Below, one piece after another: positions 22,460-36,200 of a stretch of 64,000 nt of DNA. Position 1 is the stretch's first letter. Each line of letters opens with the position of its first letter. The translations under genes were made by a program, and so were the position numbers. The notes under the pieces are model-generated. The model had not been told where the DNA came from. It searched no databases and was given only the letters and a program-made list of their open reading frames with translations. Origin of the DNA: Trochalopteron elliotii (lineage: Eukaryota; Chordata; Aves; Passeriformes; Leiothrichidae); the NCBI GenBank assembly GCA_024734555.1, contig JANPWX010000449.1:1492913-1556912 (forward strand), read 5' to 3'.

Positions 22460-23775
22460 TTAGGCAGTTTTAGAGAGCTGTAAGGCTCCCCTGAGCCTCC
22501 CTTTCTCCAGCCTAAACACCCCCAGCTCCCTCAGCTGCTCCTCACAGGGCTTGTGCTCCAGACCCTTCCCCAGCTCTGCTGCCCTTCTATGGACAGGTTC
22601 CAGCATCTCAATATCCTTCCCATACTGAGAGGCCCAGAACTGGACACAACACTCAAGGTGTGGCCTCACCAGTGCCAAGCGTAGCAGGAAGAATCACTGT
22701 CCTAATCCTGCTGCCCACACCATTGTTGATCCAGGCCAGGATGCCATTGGCCTTCTTGGCTGTGTGGGCACACTGCTGGCTCATGTTCACCTGGCTGTTG
22801 ACCAGCACTCCCAGGTTCTTTTCCACTGGGACACTTTCCAGCCACTGTTCTCCCAACCTGTAGAACTACCTGAGGTTATTGTGGCCAAAAAAGAGGACCT
22901 GGCACTTGGTCTTGTTGAAGCTCATGCAGCTGACCTCAGCCCAACGATCCAGCTTGTCCAGGTCTCTCTGCAGAGTCTTGGTGCCCAAGCTGGCAACCCA
23001 ACTTGGTGCCATCTGTGAGTTTGTTAATGGTGGACTCAATCCTCTAATCCAGATCATCAGTGAAGATATTAAACAGGACTAGGTCCAATCCTGATCCATG
23101 GGGGACACCACTAGTGACTGTCTGCCAACAAGATGGGGCACCATTCACCACCACTCTCTTCGTCCAACCAGTTCTTAACCCAGAAAACAGTGCTCCTGTC
23201 CAAGCCATGGGCTGCCACCTTTTCCAGGAGGATGCTGTGAGATATGGTGTCAAAAGCTTTGCTGAAGTCCATAGATAGAAAAGGTAGATAGATAGGTAGA
23301 TAAACTACCTCCAAAGCCTTTCCGTCATCCACCTGGCTGGTCACCTCATCAAGAAAGGAGATCAGGGTTGTTAGGCAAGACCTGCTGTTCTTAAAACCAC
23401 ACTGGCTGGGATGAATCCCTTGATTGTCCTATACATGTCATGTGGTTGCACCCAAAATGATCTGCTCCATTACACTGTTGAGCACTGAGATCAGGCTGAC
23501 AGATCTGTAGTCCCCTCAATCCCTCTTCCAGCCCTTTTTGTGGATGGGTTTCACATTGGCCAACCACCAATCATGTGAGGCCTCCCTGGTTAGCTAGGAA
23601 TGATGATAAATGATGGAAAGCAGCTTAGTGAGTTCTTGGATGAATACTCAAGTACTCTTGGATGAATCCCCTCTAGTCCTGCAGACTTGTTAATGTCTAA
23701 GTGTCTCAGCAGGTCACTAACTACTTTCTCCTGGATTACAGGGGGACCATTCAGCTCCCTGTCCCTGTCTACCAC
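22460..23775 (-). pseudogene. CR1 ORF2 reverse-transcriptase remnant
   Basis: Read on the minus strand, pieces in different frames can be ordered from the region before the reverse transcriptase (DLLRHLDINKSAGLEGIHPR, near 23650-23740) through the palm to the C-terminal end. Reverse transcriptase copies CR1 RNA into the genome. At least three frame changes are needed to follow it, and the active-site box has Gly for the second Asp. A small direct duplication of CTTGGATGAAT (23634 and 23660) adds another disruption. It cannot code for a working enzyme. Confidence 0.85.
23273..23305 (+). repeat. GATA-type microsatellite inside CR1
   Basis: AGATAGAAAAGGTAGATAGA followed by TAGGTAGATAAA interrupts the reverse-transcriptase frame just before the MDFSKAFDT motif. 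About 24 bp (23273-23296) appear to be extra relative to the usual spacing, which keeps the frame by chance. Confidence 0.65.
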
Positions 23776-23845
23776 ATCAGGAGGACAGTTGTCCTGAGGA
23801 TAGCTGGTCTTGCTCTTGAAGACTGAGGCAGTTTTGCTCCTTTAT

Positions 23846-26035
23846 CTATTTTGGACAAGATTTTTCTTTTTGTTCACCCCCAGTTATTTTGTACACATAA
23901 AAGCAGGTATCAAAGTTTAAAGGATCCCACAGCAGTGGCTGTGACCTCAGAGACCTCCCTGAATCAGGTTTTTATTCAGTTTTGGAGCCACAAATCCATA
24001 GATGTATTTGGAGCCCCATATTCTGCTGAATTGTGTGGACTTGAGTCTCCACTGCATCTTTGAGGACCTGAGTCCAAGGCTGCATATAGATTTCCTGCAA
24101 CAGGTTCTTAGGTCTGTGAACACTACCACTAAAAAGAAAATAATTCAAATCAAGATCTTGGTTTTCAAAGGCTGGCAGACACTGGCTTGGTTTCCAGCTA
24201 TTGAGCTAATTGGCTGTGAAACTTGGGTTAATAATCTGTAGAAGGCAGTCACAGCATCGTCTCTTTCATGACTAGAGGTTGACCAGCAATCCCTGATGAT
24301 AGGTCATATTTTCACTACTATATTAAACATAATTGGGATAATTTTGAAGTTGGTACCTGAATAAAAGAAGGAGGAACTTATTTTGACTTTCTCTCTCATC
24401 AAAATTGTAGTAGGTGCATGCTACTCAAAAAAGCTTTTGAGATGTAAAAGCAGTCTTAAAACACTATGACAAATTGATGTTTTCGGTGTTTGCTTCTCGC
24501 TTCTGCATTGTTCAAGGCTGTTTTACATCCACAAAACTGAAATAGTGTCATTTGTAGAAGGATTAATTAAGCACATGATATGTGAGAAGTTTAATTTTAT
24601 TTTGAATAACTAGTTAGGTGAGTGATTTAGTACTAAAGGGCATCTTTTTCATATAATATCTTGAATCTCTTGCTCATATCTAGACAAAAGAAGCAAAATC
24701 AGAGAAGATGAAGGGTAGTGAAGACTAAAACCAATGGGTTTTGAAATATACGATAGAGTAGAAAAAAAATTCTGATGAGCAAAAGTCACTAAGATACGGG
24801 GGGGGGGTTATTGTAGGGCATTCAGTACTGAAATGATTTGATCTTGAAAAGCTTTAAGAGAAAAATGAAAGAGCTTTGTGGAAGCCAATTTAAGATGCTA
24901 TTGTTTACAAAGGTCCCAAATTATTTTTAACTCCAAATTACCTTCAAGTAGGTACATATTTCTTCCTCTCCTTTATGAGGCTGCCAAAATTTGGTATTCT
25001 AGCCTGCTTTTAACCTTCCCCACGAGACTCATTCCAATCCTCCTTGGAAGACTTAAGAGCAGCTGGACTGCTGAAATGCTTGGCACTTTCATGAAGATGA
25101 TTGAATAATAAACCTCTACAATAAGAAAGAAATAGGTGGGGAGAGGACAGCTGTGATTTTTTTTTTCATTCTTTTACAGAAAATGTGGTGAGCTTGAGGT
25201 GTGCTTTTCAAGTAGAGCTGGTTTATCTTTAAAAGTACAGGTCTGTGCCACACAGAACAACACGCTTCTGACGATACACACTTCTTTAGCCACTTTGAGG
25301 CAGAGATTAAATGTTGTGGTTGGCAAATTAACACAAACAGATTAAAAATTTGAGTAGGGGAATGTCTTTTTTTGGTAGGCAAAAATGGAAAGTAGAGGAA
25401 ATACATATACGGAAAACCTGTGAATGATATTTTAAAAGTTTTTTGGAAATTAGGCCTCACTGTACTACTATATTCCCATGCAACAAGAAGTAGGAAGTCA
25501 AACAGGTTTGAGTTAAAAATAATGTAAAATCATCTTAACACAGGTAGAAGATGTACTTTTCATAGTTTGATCTATAGTTTGAATATCAGGCACAAAGATA
25601 TGCCCATGTCACTCATTAAAGGATATATTGCTTTCTCCAAAGCTTCTGTTTTTGATCATGGTACTTCAGAACTATCCTGGCTACCAGAATCGCCAGACAA
25701 GCTGTAAAGCAGGAACATGGCAGTGAATGGAAGGACATTACCTTGGAAGGAAGATTCTTTGGTTTAGGTTCTGACCCAGAGAATGTTAGATTGTTTATAT
25801 AAAATATAAAACCATCAAGAGAACAGTGGGTAATTCATTCCCCACCCTCTTGTTCTCCTGCAGTTCAGTCAATGGATTCTCTCTCAGAGAAAGGAATAAG
25901 CCCTGAACATGTAGCTTTACTGCCCTTGTTACTAGTATTTACTAGGGTTTGTTGGCTCTTTGTGCTATTTTGGCTTGTATAAAGCTAAATTTCTGCATGG
26001 TAGCTGTCATGAGGTTATGTTTTCGGTTTGTGAGG
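23846..26035. other. Non-coding interval
   Basis: AT-rich sequence with a 10-base G run at 24798-24807 and no recognised gene. The frames at 24878-25108 and 25116-25460 lack domain features. The 5' part of the LTR that follows may lie undetected in the last 100-200 bp. Confidence 0.5.
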
Positions 26036-26422
26036 AAAACAGTGTTGAGGAGGGGCACAGGACAGCTGGCCACAACTAACTAATCAAAGGAATATGCCAG
26101 GAAATTATGGTGTTATGCTCAGCGTACAAATCTGGAAAAAGGAAGAAGTGGGACACAAACTGGTGTGACAACATATGTCTTTGCAAGTCGGAGGTGTGAT
26201 GGAGCCCTGCTGTCCTGGGAATGACCTGCCTATGGGAGGGGGTGAATGTATTCATTTTGCTTTGTTTGCGTGAGTGGCTTGCTTTACCAATTAAACCACC
26301 TTTATCACAGCCCATGAATTTTTTCCCTCCTACTCTTCTGGTTCTCTCCTCCATTCTACTGGAGGGAAATGAGAGAGTGGCTGCATGGGGCTGAGCTGCC
26401 ATCTGGGATTTAAACCACAACA
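26036..26422 (+). mobile_element. ERVL-like LTR, 3' two thirds
   Basis: The block GAGGGGCACAGGACAGCTGG, then GTTATGCTCAGCGTACAAAT at the expected TATA position (now degraded), GATGGAGCCCTGCTGTCCTG, TTGCTTTGTTTGCGTGAGTG, an ATTAAA signal at 26290-26295 and the terminal GGGATTTAAACCACAACA follows an abundant avian ERVL-type LTR in order and spacing. It ends in CA at 26422. The expected 5' end could not be found, and no copy of the flanking GTCTC was found upstream, so the 5' third is deleted or unrecognisable. No internal viral sequence adjoins it, so it is a solo LTR. It has no coding content. Confidence 0.75.
26290..26295 (+). promoter_or_regulatory. LTR polyadenylation signal ATTAAA
   Basis: ATTAAA variant signal in the R region of the LTR, about 130 bp before its end. 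Confidence 0.6.
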
Positions 26423-29400
26423 GTCTCCAAGTTTAGGAATCCTTCACCGTGTTTCTTAGGGAAGACAAAGTGTTATTCCTCTCCCTTAACTTCCTCATGT
26501 TCCAAAATATTTACAACCAGTTCAATAATTCTTGCTCTCTTTTATTTAACTGTGGGGAGTTCTGGAGATCAGTCCCTTGCTGATTAGAATGACTGAATAC
26601 ATGCTTCAGCTTACAGCAGGGGATTAATTCATATGACATATTTCCTCTAGGAATTTTTATATGGGCCATATATAGCAAAGTTGAAGGACATACACCACCT
26701 GATGGCACCTGGAGATGTTGGTCCACCTGAAAGCAGTTCCTAATTCACGACCCCCTGAGAGGTGCTCTGAAATGAGCAGGATAATTCTGGCATAAGAAAA
26801 AGTATTATGGCAACTTTTCTAGGCTTGATGTTGTGTGACATGCAGAAGTAATGCTATTCTATTACTTTCTAGAAGTCTTTTTCTACTAATTTCTTCGCAA
26901 ATTAACCGAGAATCATTTAAAATGAAAGTTTTTCTTCCTTCAAGCTGTTAAAAAGTGACATGGGAATACAACAATGCTAGAATTTTCACACTGCTATGGA
27001 CGCTTTAGGTTTTCATTAAAAAGTTGTTGTTCTCACTGCCTCCAGCCAAAATTCTTAACAAAATTAAAGCAGCACCATTCAGACTGCTATAGGAAAGGCT
27101 GCTTCTGTATCAGTTTCATACTGTTGCTGTAAATATTCATTTTGAGTTGAAACTTGGTACAAAGTGCATCCTATTACCCTTAGAATGATTATTTTTTGTA
27201 TTTTTGTCTGATAGCAAGTTTCCTTTGGAAGCAAATACTATATCAATATACAACACTGGCTGTAAAAGCACTGCCTGCTTCTGCACCAGTTGTTTCCCAA
27301 AAGCATAACATGTACTTCTTTATTCTATGAAAAGGGAGGGAAATTCTCTGGTATTAACTTATCAGGGAAACTTATTTGAAGTGGAATTCATCTCACACAA
27401 CTTCAGCTATGTAAAAATTAATAATGTCTCTGACTTTCTATGAGCAGGCTTCCTCTTGGAATCAATGTCACCCTCTTCAGCCACCTTGTCATTCACAGAC
27501 TTTGTCTTCTTTTTAGAGTTTTCTTCTATCAGCCTACAAATTGCCCTAATTTTGTTCCAGGACTGGCCATTAATTTGTTACCCAGCAGCAACATTGTCTG
27601 CTCCAGAGTTTGCCTCACCATGCATCATTCAACTAGAACTGAAGGCTAGATTTTTGCACAGGTTTCTTACACAGAACATGCAAGTCACAAGCATAACATG
27701 GTGGTGTTGTCACCAGCTAGCAATCAGAAGACACTGGCCCATGTCCAAAGAATTGGAGCCAAAACTACCCCTTTTGTGTACATGCAAATGGTTTTAGTTT
27801 TCCCTTTAAACAATTATCTTTCAGTTCTTACTGTATTTAGTTCATGCTACATATATACTCTGAAATTTTTTTGGTAAGTTTTGGTTTTGGTAAGTTGAAC
27901 AATTGATATTATTCTGATAATAAAGCTTTATAGAACTTTTTGAGTTATTAGATGATTACAGCTTTGCTCCTTTCTCGTCTAATTTTTTAACACTGTCAAG
28001 CTCCCCTGTGTTTTACTTGCCTACTCATGATGTTTAGATATCTTTTTTTCCTGGGACTGGAAAACCCTTGTTTAGCCTTGAACCACAAAATATACAGGGA
28101 CACTAGAAGATTAATTTAGACTAGCTGCTTAGTTGTTGATCTCGACTGTTATATGAATTTAATTCCAACATCATCCCATTCTGTTTACCTTTCCACTGAG
28201 AACAGGAGGTAAAAGTAAGTCTATCTCACACAGATGAGGAGTTTTGCTCAGATGTCTTCCTTATCCAGCAGTCTTGGGGAATGACTGGATGGAAGGCTGT
28301 CCAGGAGCTTGATCCTGGCTGGAAAGGAGTCATAGATACAGTATTTACTAACTTAAGATAAAGATTAAGTCCTATTCCACATCATCTCCCTTCAATGTGT
28401 GTGTTTATTTATGAAATATCTGAAAATAATATCTGGTTCTTCTTAAAAATGAGATATAGTTAGTGATAAGTCTATTAGAAATAAATCTTTTTCTAAGAAA
28501 CTACAGTGCAAATAAACATAATGTTGGGCAGGTTTACTTTTCACTTGTCTTTCAGAAAGTGCAAGATCACTCTCTCCCAAAATACTGACAGCCTCAGAAC
28601 TAAATTAGAATGGCTTTATGAAGTAGTCTTGGAGTATGTTGGAGCCTATCTAATCCTTTTTTGTGGAAAAAATCAGGAACAAAAGAGGCAAGGTTTTGAA
28701 ATGTGTGGAAGAAACATGTTCTTTTTTCTATAAATAAAAAGATTATTTTGCTTTTCTTTGATGATGAAAACATCCTAGTCTTTTTTTTTTCTGTCTTGCA
28801 GCTAAAAACAACCTCTGAGATTACAGCAAAAAAACCAGCAATGAAATTATTAGTTCCTTTTGTGGCTGGTTGAACAGAGAAGGTATGAGCAGAGTTTTTT
28901 ATTTCCCTCTATGTCATTAATGAAACCTAATAAAATTAATTCATGCTCTTCTAAAAAGAAAATTTTGTGTGTATGACTGATTTTATTAATTTTTCAGAAA
29001 TATATGAATTGATTAATTTGATTTCATATTTGGTGTGAGTCTCTGGGTGTATATCTTTTATCAGGTAAGTTCCATTACAAAGGAATTTTATTACAAAAAG
29101 AAGATAATGGTTTAAGAAATGATAGTGCTTGATTCCAAATTATCTGGATGCTTCATAGTAAAGTAAAGGTAAAATCCATCTTGAAACTTCGTTGAATAGA
29201 TTTCCTTATAACTTAAGGCAAATTAATTGTGAGACTCATTTAGTGGTGGGTTTCATTTAATCTCACTTTCTTGTCTGAAAATTAAGTATCCAATCTAATC
29301 TGTGAATCTGTGCTACCTCACTCATTATTGGAGATAGGCTAGTTCTACAAACTGCAGTTTGGGGTGGCCTGAAGTGGTGAAGAAAAACTCAGGCTGAATG

Positions 29401-30205
29401 GTAACCCCTGGCCCTATGCCTCTGCTGTGCCTGCACTTCATTCATCATTCACAAAGTTATATTTTTAAGATCTGATAGCTCTTTTGAGAGTTCATACAGT
29501 CGGTATAACAAAGTCCTATCTTGTGCCTGAATACCCTGCAAACATGCTGGGACAGGCAAGCCTAGACACAGACTGTCTGAAGAAAGTCTTGTTTGTGGGT
29601 CATTGCAGGTTTCTTCAGGGTTAGCTTTGATTCCCAGCTCCTGCCATGATTTCCAGTGTTCATCAAGACCTTGCTCTTTCCTCTCTCCTCTAGCATGCAC
29701 ACAAACACTTTGTCCTTTCTACTGACTTGCTATGTAAAATAATATCTGCAATATACACAGTTAGTGATCTGACTTTCTGAATTCAGTCAGCAGACTGTAA
29801 ACTGAATCAAGTGCAACAGTGAGTATGGAGAGCAAAAGTGGTGCATTTCACTTAAGCAAAAGCAGGTATCTCCAGTCTATCTGAGCTAATTACCCCAGGC
29901 TCTCTTTGTAGGCAGTGGAGACAGATTGTCCATTTTACTGTTCAATTCATCTAATCCTGAAGGAGCCATAAAAAGTCATATGAATCTCATTTTGAATATA
30001 ACTGTCTCTCTGCTGACTACACAGAGAGCTCGGGCCAATGAGCTCAGATGCGAATGTCTATACTGAATTTGTCTAGTCTGGGTCAGATATATGCACTTCC
30101 AGAAACACCTGTGTAGGCAATATTGACAAGTCAGAGTGCAGGTCACATATCGAGAAGGGCTCCTTAGGGATCCTGGATGGTTAGCTTTAGGTTACGATGA
30201 TGTGC
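26423..30205. other. Non-coding interval
   Basis: About 3.8 kb of AT-rich sequence with no recognised gene or dispersed repeat. The longest frame (113 codons, 27456-27797) overlaps others and shows no domain or exon borders. A T run is present near 28781-28790. Confidence 0.5.
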
Positions 30206-30755
30206 TGTTGTTCTAGTTTAACACAGCTGCTTACTCCCCCACCAGCAGGATTGGAGAGAGAATTGGAAGGGTAAAAGCCAGAAAATGCATGTGTTGACAT
30301 AAAGACAGTTCAAAAGAGAAAGCAAAAACCACGCACACAAGCAAAACAAAACAGGGAATTAATTCAGTGCTTCCTAAGGGCAGGCAGGTGTTCAGCCATC
30401 TCAAGGAGAGGAGGGCCCCATCACACATGGTAGAAAAATGCCATCACTTCAAACTTCCTCCCCTTCCTCCTTTTTTCTCCCAGCCCTATATAATGAGCAT
30501 GATACCGCATGGCCTGTAATATCCCTTTGGGCAGTTGGGATCACCTGTTCTGGCTGTGTCTCCTCTCAAACTCCCATGCATTCCCAGCTTCCTCACCAGC
30601 ATGGCAGTATGGAAATCAGAAACAGCTTTGGCTGTGTAAGCCCTGCTCAGCAATAACCAAAACACTTCTGTAATATCAACTCTATGTTCATGACAAATCC
30701 AAAACACAGTGCCACTATGGAGAAAATTAACTCTACCCCAGTCAAAACCAGCATA
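30206..30755 (-). mobile_element. ERVL-like solo LTR, near full length, diverged
   Basis: In minus orientation the LTR starts near 30755, where the plus strand reads CTCTACCCCAGTCAAAACCA, passes a promoter with a TATA-type sequence (plus-strand CTATATAA at 30486-30493), and ends near 30206 at TGTTGTTCTAGTTTAA. The plus-strand words AAAATTAACTCTACCCCAGT and CAAATCCAAAACACAGTGCC are typical of the 5' part of avian ERVL LTRs. At about 550 bp it is close to full length. No clear 5-bp duplication is left, which suits its divergence. No internal region is attached. It belongs to the same broad group as the LTR at 26036-26422 but lies in the opposite orientation. Confidence 0.7.
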
Positions 30756-33190
30756 ACTTTGAAGACCTTTGTGTTATTATTACATTAAGCTGCACCTGCT
30801 CATACCACTTCACAATACCACAATGAGGTGAAGACATGCTTTCTTGATCAAGTGACTATGCAGTATTTTTTTTTGGTTTATGTAAGCAACAACAATATTG
30901 GTTTTTTTAACTATATCAATTTGACCATGCAATGCCATGAATGGCTGTTAGAAGACAGCCAAAAGGAGAATGTCCAGTGGTAGGAAGACATAAGAGAGGG
31001 GATGAAACATTTAAAATGTGATTACCACCAAAGCTGTGCAGGGTTAAAGCTGAAGTTTAGAGACTTAGCTCCTAGAGAGCTCTTAGGAGAATCAAGTTCT
31101 CTTCCCTTAGCTGTTTAGTGATGCATTTCCCCTTAGTACCACACGTAATCAGATATCTTTGAAATTACATCTGTAACAGTCAGTTTTTGGGTTTAACACT
31201 TTGTTTTTAAGCAATGAGTCAAAATAACTCTGTTTTTAAGCAGTAAATGTCATTTTGATATAAATGCGTGCACTTGCCATCCATTGTGAGGTGATGCCTA
31301 CTGTGACCATAAAGCTAAACTTCATTGCCTTGATAAATAGCTCATATCTTGGCTGCTCAACAGCAGGGTGTGGGAGAGCAACCTGTGGGCTGAGTGCCTT
31401 TGAAAACTATCATTTGTCTTTTGATTTTAATTTCTATCATCTATTCAAGGAACAATAAGCATGGGAGAAAATGAATATTTCAAGGAAAAATAAGCTGTCT
31501 AGATACTTGTACCTACCCTTTGGGTCAACAATGGATTAACTTTGTATTCCTATGGTAAGAGTTGAGTTGTGCTGTGTCCCTTAGGTTCTGATATGTTTTA
31601 TAAGCACCAGCTTGTGTAATTCAGGAAAACCACATCAACATGGAGCATGCACTCTGCCAGAACAAGCAGCAACAGGTAGACTCCTTTTCCTTTGAATAGG
31701 ACTTACATAATTCTAACTGATGTATTTTATTTTTTTTTTAATCCTAATGCAAAGCACAGTCAGAAAATCAGAAATACTGTAGTGCTTCTCTATGTCCAGT
31801 TTATCTAGCAGAAAGGATTGCTGATGGGTGGGACATCATGATATAGTAGGGTTTACTTGTTCAAACTTTCATTGTGCCCTTTAGTAACAATGCTACGTCA
31901 CAAAGAAGGACACATAAGGTATAAGCAAGCTGTGTGTAAAGACATATATCATGTGCCTGGTAAGTACTTTATAGCCTGGGGGGCAAATTCTCATCAGGAG
32001 CAAACCGAAGTAGCTCTTTCAAGTACATACACATGCACAGTGTGCACTGACAGTCAGGCTCTGAGGCAGACAGGCAAGCACAGCACACCATGGTAGGTTG
32101 ATTTTGTGCCAAGAATATTCTTCATTTCAGTTCTGCACAGAACCATTTCTGTAGGCAGTAAACAATCTTCTGCTCCCTTTTCCCAGCTACCCAGAAATGT
32201 AATCTAAATCCTGGACAAAAATCCATATTACAGAGAAAGCATTTAAGGAAGACAGGAGATGTGTGTAACAAACATGAATGAATGGCAACAGCTGTCAGCA
32301 AGTGCAGCTCTGGTTGACACTGCCCTAGGAAGGAATTGAAAGATATAGGGTAAAGGAAACCTTTGGGAAGGTTTCTTTCTACCTATTGTGCTTTCCTCTG
32401 TTAGCAAATAGACACAAACCAGGGCCTGATTTTTTGTTCCTGATGCCAAACAACTTTTTCATGCACTGTAGTTCCTATGCCAGTCATTAAATGCTGGTGG
32501 CCTAGGGATTTTCTTAGAAAGGTTTGAGTCCTCAATACCCATGTCATTATCAAGTGAAGTACTCCTAAAAAAAGTCTATTTTCTTCCACTAGTCATACAG
32601 GGATCTCAGAATGAATATTTAGGATATAGGCACTGCAGATATCTAAAAGAGTTCTGTCCCTGGTGTCTGCATTTTTAGTCATATAACCTCCACAAATTAT
32701 CTGTGAGCACCTTCACAAAATTTTCGTAAGGAAAAACCTATTAAAGACAGGTCTGCACCCCTTTCTCTCTTTTCTCTGTGGGTGGTAATTTGCTGAGAAA
32801 ACAGCTCAAGCTCCAAAGCTACTTCTTCCTCTGGCTACCTACCTACCTCCCAATCATCACCTTGACATAAAAATCTCCTCGGTTTTGAGTTATCTGTGCA
32901 TAAGTAAGTGTTAATTTAAAATCCCATCTTGGTTCAATCAGGAACTGTGGGTTCCTGATTCAAGAGTGCAGCTGCTGAGGCTTAATGTCATATTTGCTGT
33001 CAATTCTCCCATGATTGTCCTTTTCTGTGTGACAGAATGCACAGAGAGCAGTTAACAGGGTCAGCATTCAGACATTGATCTTGGGTTGGTGGCACACATC
33101 AGCAGAGGATGTCTGGCCCAGCAAGTTGATTCAGCATGTTTTCTGGGTCCCAGGCTCCCTCACAGGGTTGGGAAGAAATAGATGCTCTCA
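30756..33190. other. Non-coding interval
   Basis: About 2.4 kb, AT-rich, with no recognised gene or repeat. Frames at 31264-32096 and 32243-32589 are short and featureless. Confidence 0.5.
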
Positions 33191-33275
33191 AACCATAGAA
33201 ATACAGGATGGTTTGTGTTGAAAAGGACTTTCGAAATCATCTAGTTCCAGCACCTCCATCACAGGCAGGGAAAAG
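33191..33275 (-). mobile_element. CR1 LINE 3'-UTR scrap
   Basis: The plus strand reads ACCATAGAAATACAGGATGG, GTTGAAAAGGAC, AATCATCTAGTTCCAGCACC and CACAGGCAGGG in order, the complement of the CR1 3' UTR next to its terminal repeats. Only about 85 bp are recognisable. The 3' end faces left, as in the copy at 22140. Confidence 0.65.
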
Positions 33276-36200
33276 AGCACATTGGATTATCTGTCCGGCA
33301 GTTGTATCCTTCTACATATTTAGGAAAGTTAAGATTTATTTCACTCTATTTAGTGACTTAAAAAATGTTAGATTGATCTCTGAGATTCAGTAGGTGCATG
33401 GGGAGGTTTTCTAAACTCTTGACCTCCAAATTTTCTTAGCTTTCCTGTCGATCTTGTTTAGTGTTTTATCAGCAAACTGTAATGTGACAGGCCTCATTAC
33501 TAATGAACACAGGAATTAGTGGCATGTGACAGACTGAGGATCTGTCATTCAAATGCAAGCACCTTTTGAGACCAGAAAGAAATCATTTGGTGGAAGTGAG
33601 GAGGGGCAGAGAAAGGATGTTTAATTTTTTTAGTGTGTGATTTAAAAAAAAAAAACTGCTCCTATTTCTAATGGTCTTTATTGACAAAGAGGGCAGTAGT
33701 AGTTAAAATGTGATGAGGTCTGTTTTGCAATCTGCTGCTGCAGGCTTTGCTAATTTTAATGTATTGAAGGCAACAATATATCACATTTACTCAAAAATAG
33801 TAAAAAGAGGCATCTATGTTGTGTCTGTCTGTAAAAGGCAGGCTTGCCTCACAAGAAGCTGGCTAGATTCCAAAGCACATTTGTGATCAAAGCACATTCT
33901 GCAAAGAATGCAGAGAATGATTTTGTTTGAAAATCAGCTGCTGAAACAAACATCTAAGCATTCATTTATTTCTCATATGGCAGCATTAAAATAATTGGCA
34001 GCACTGCAGCAAGTGCAACAGTAAAATGTATTTGTGCTTCATGCCACAACAGAATGATTTTAGTGGGGGCTATCACAACTTGAATGCCAATAAGGTACTG
34101 AGAGCTCTGAAACATAACCACCATACCATATCTGAGACTTAGGATTTACTCAACTTACTACAAAATCAATAATGGGATCATTTGTAACAAAATCTATTTG
34201 CTGAGAAGGAATGTCAGTGCAGGTGTTCATCACAGGAACGGGATGCAGCCAGGGTATAGTGCCAAAGCCAAGGATACAAATGAAGGTCTTTTACAGCACA
34301 CTGGCTTATAGCTGACAGTTTCAGAAATCTTGGAGACTAGAAGGATATTAATGGGTCTAAGTGGATGGGAAGATATTATAGAATATAAACATCCACAAAA
34401 CCTTTGAATTATATTGGACCTCACTTTGCCCAAGACTAGCGAAAATTATCATCCCCTGTCACCTCAATGTTTGTTGGCTTCTTTCACGATTACTATCTTC
34501 AAAATAAGTGAAAGTAAACCCCTTCAGTTTCCCTTCTGAAATCTGTTCTGACCCATGACAGAAATGGAGTTTTGTATATTTTTTTATAGTTCATTAAACT
34601 TTTCACTTGTATTTGTCCTTCTTTGCCTTAACTGTGCCTTCACTCATAGTCACCACAAGTCAAAATGTAAAGCTGAAAGTACTAGTGTTCAAAACACAAC
34701 TGTGTTTTCCAAGGGAAGGGTGATACAGTTGTGTTACCCAAATCACTCCTTTTGGTAGAACTAGCAGGGTTTTTGAAATAATGAGACGTAGTAGCTTTTC
34801 AAGATGGGTATCCCAAAATGGAAATACCTCCAGTCGGCAGGTGTTCACAAGCCTTGGTCTTCAATCATCTTCTGTAAGGGATGGATCTTCTTCAAAGCAT
34901 AAGTCATTACCTTCTATGAGGACTTACCTAAAATAAGGAGGGTGTTTGAGTTAGAATTATTTTTCTTTTTTCATTGAATGCTCATTCTGGTTTTAGGCAT
35001 GTTCATGTTATGTCTAGAAATGTCTAGGTGAAAAGGTTGTTAAGCATTCCCCATCTTACCTGAAATCACCATTCTTACAGGAAACAGTCATCTCTGACTC
35101 TTCTGGCTTGTATTTTGTATGCATAAACAATTCCAATGATACTGATCAAACAATGTCTTCAAATGATTGGGTTGCCTTCCTCTAAAATGAGCTTGTGATC
35201 CTGCAGGTGTGAAATGGGCAAGAACAGGCCCTCCTTTGCTATGGTTTACTGTTTAAGAGTGTAATGTGTTATAGATTCTGTCATCTCTGCCAGACCAAAT
35301 TGCACCATTTTCCATATTCTAATCAGCTGCACATCTATCTTTGGACTAAGTGCCTCCTAAACTGTATGTATGAGAGCTGCATGTGATCCAGGACACCTCC
35401 TGTTAATCTGCACTTTGACACTGCTTGATTGTGTATTCAGTGTGTAACTACAGAATAAACGAGGCTTTTACTAGGAAGTTTGGATATGAAATCTACCTTT
35501 GACTGTTTTGTTTCTGTGTGAAAACAGAATCTGGTGATTCTGGAGAGAAGGTATTGAACTACTCTTAACAATCTTGATTTTGTGACCTTTGTAGGTTGTC
35601 TAAATATTACTTAGCATGATATAAGATCCCACCAGAACCTACAAAAAAGACAGAAGATGAACTTCAACACAACTGAAAAGTTAAAAATCTTTTAAAAATG
35701 TGAAACTGTTGGTCTCGGCTCAGGATCAATGTTAACATTTAGAACTGACAATATAATGTTGAAATTACATAGAAGATAACAATTCAGTGCATTAGCAGAA
35801 AGTGCTACATATTCAGTCTTCTGGAAAGACAGCAGAAGGAAAAGAGATTGTGCTTATTTGCCCTGTTTTCTTAGGGAGAATTGAAATGGATAGTTTGATT
35901 TCTGCAGCTGACAAAATTGTTTTGGAGGGTGCTGCTGGAGGGACAATAGCAGAGCAGTGAAAGAGTAGGATACCAGTGGATAAAGTACCCAGTTAAACTG
36001 AATCACAAATCTCAAAACAACCACTACAGCTGCAGCACCTGCTCTCTGCCATTATCACTGCAAGTTGGTTGGCACCAAAGGACAAGAAATTTTTGCAATG
36101 AATGTCTGCTACTATAAATCATCACAATGTTTCAAAGTATTTTTCAGCAATGAAAAATCAACAGTGTGTTTGCATAAAAAAATGAGGACAGTCTCTAGCA

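Larger units (their letters stand above)
22140..23845 (-). mobile_element. CR1 LINE, 5'-truncated, with intact 3' end
   Basis: About 1.7 kb of CR1 non-LTR retrotransposon on the minus strand. The 3' end lies at 22140, where ACAGAATCACAGGATTACAG matches the short terminal repeats of CR1. The 3' UTR covers roughly 22140-22460. Upstream are broken pieces of the ORF2 reverse transcriptase: the C-terminal end with [11 protein letters not shown] (22460-22680), the AKKANGILAWI region (22653-22856), SCMSFNKTKCQVL (22866-23000), and the palm start MDFSKAFDT near 23246-23272. The catalytic Asp-Asp box reads LTDG near 23003-23026, so its second Asp is lost, and several frameshifts divide the gene. An expanded GATA stretch lies just before the palm motif. 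Truncation near 23845 is usual for LINE copies. ORF1 and the endonuclease are absent. The element is dead. Confidence 0.9.
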
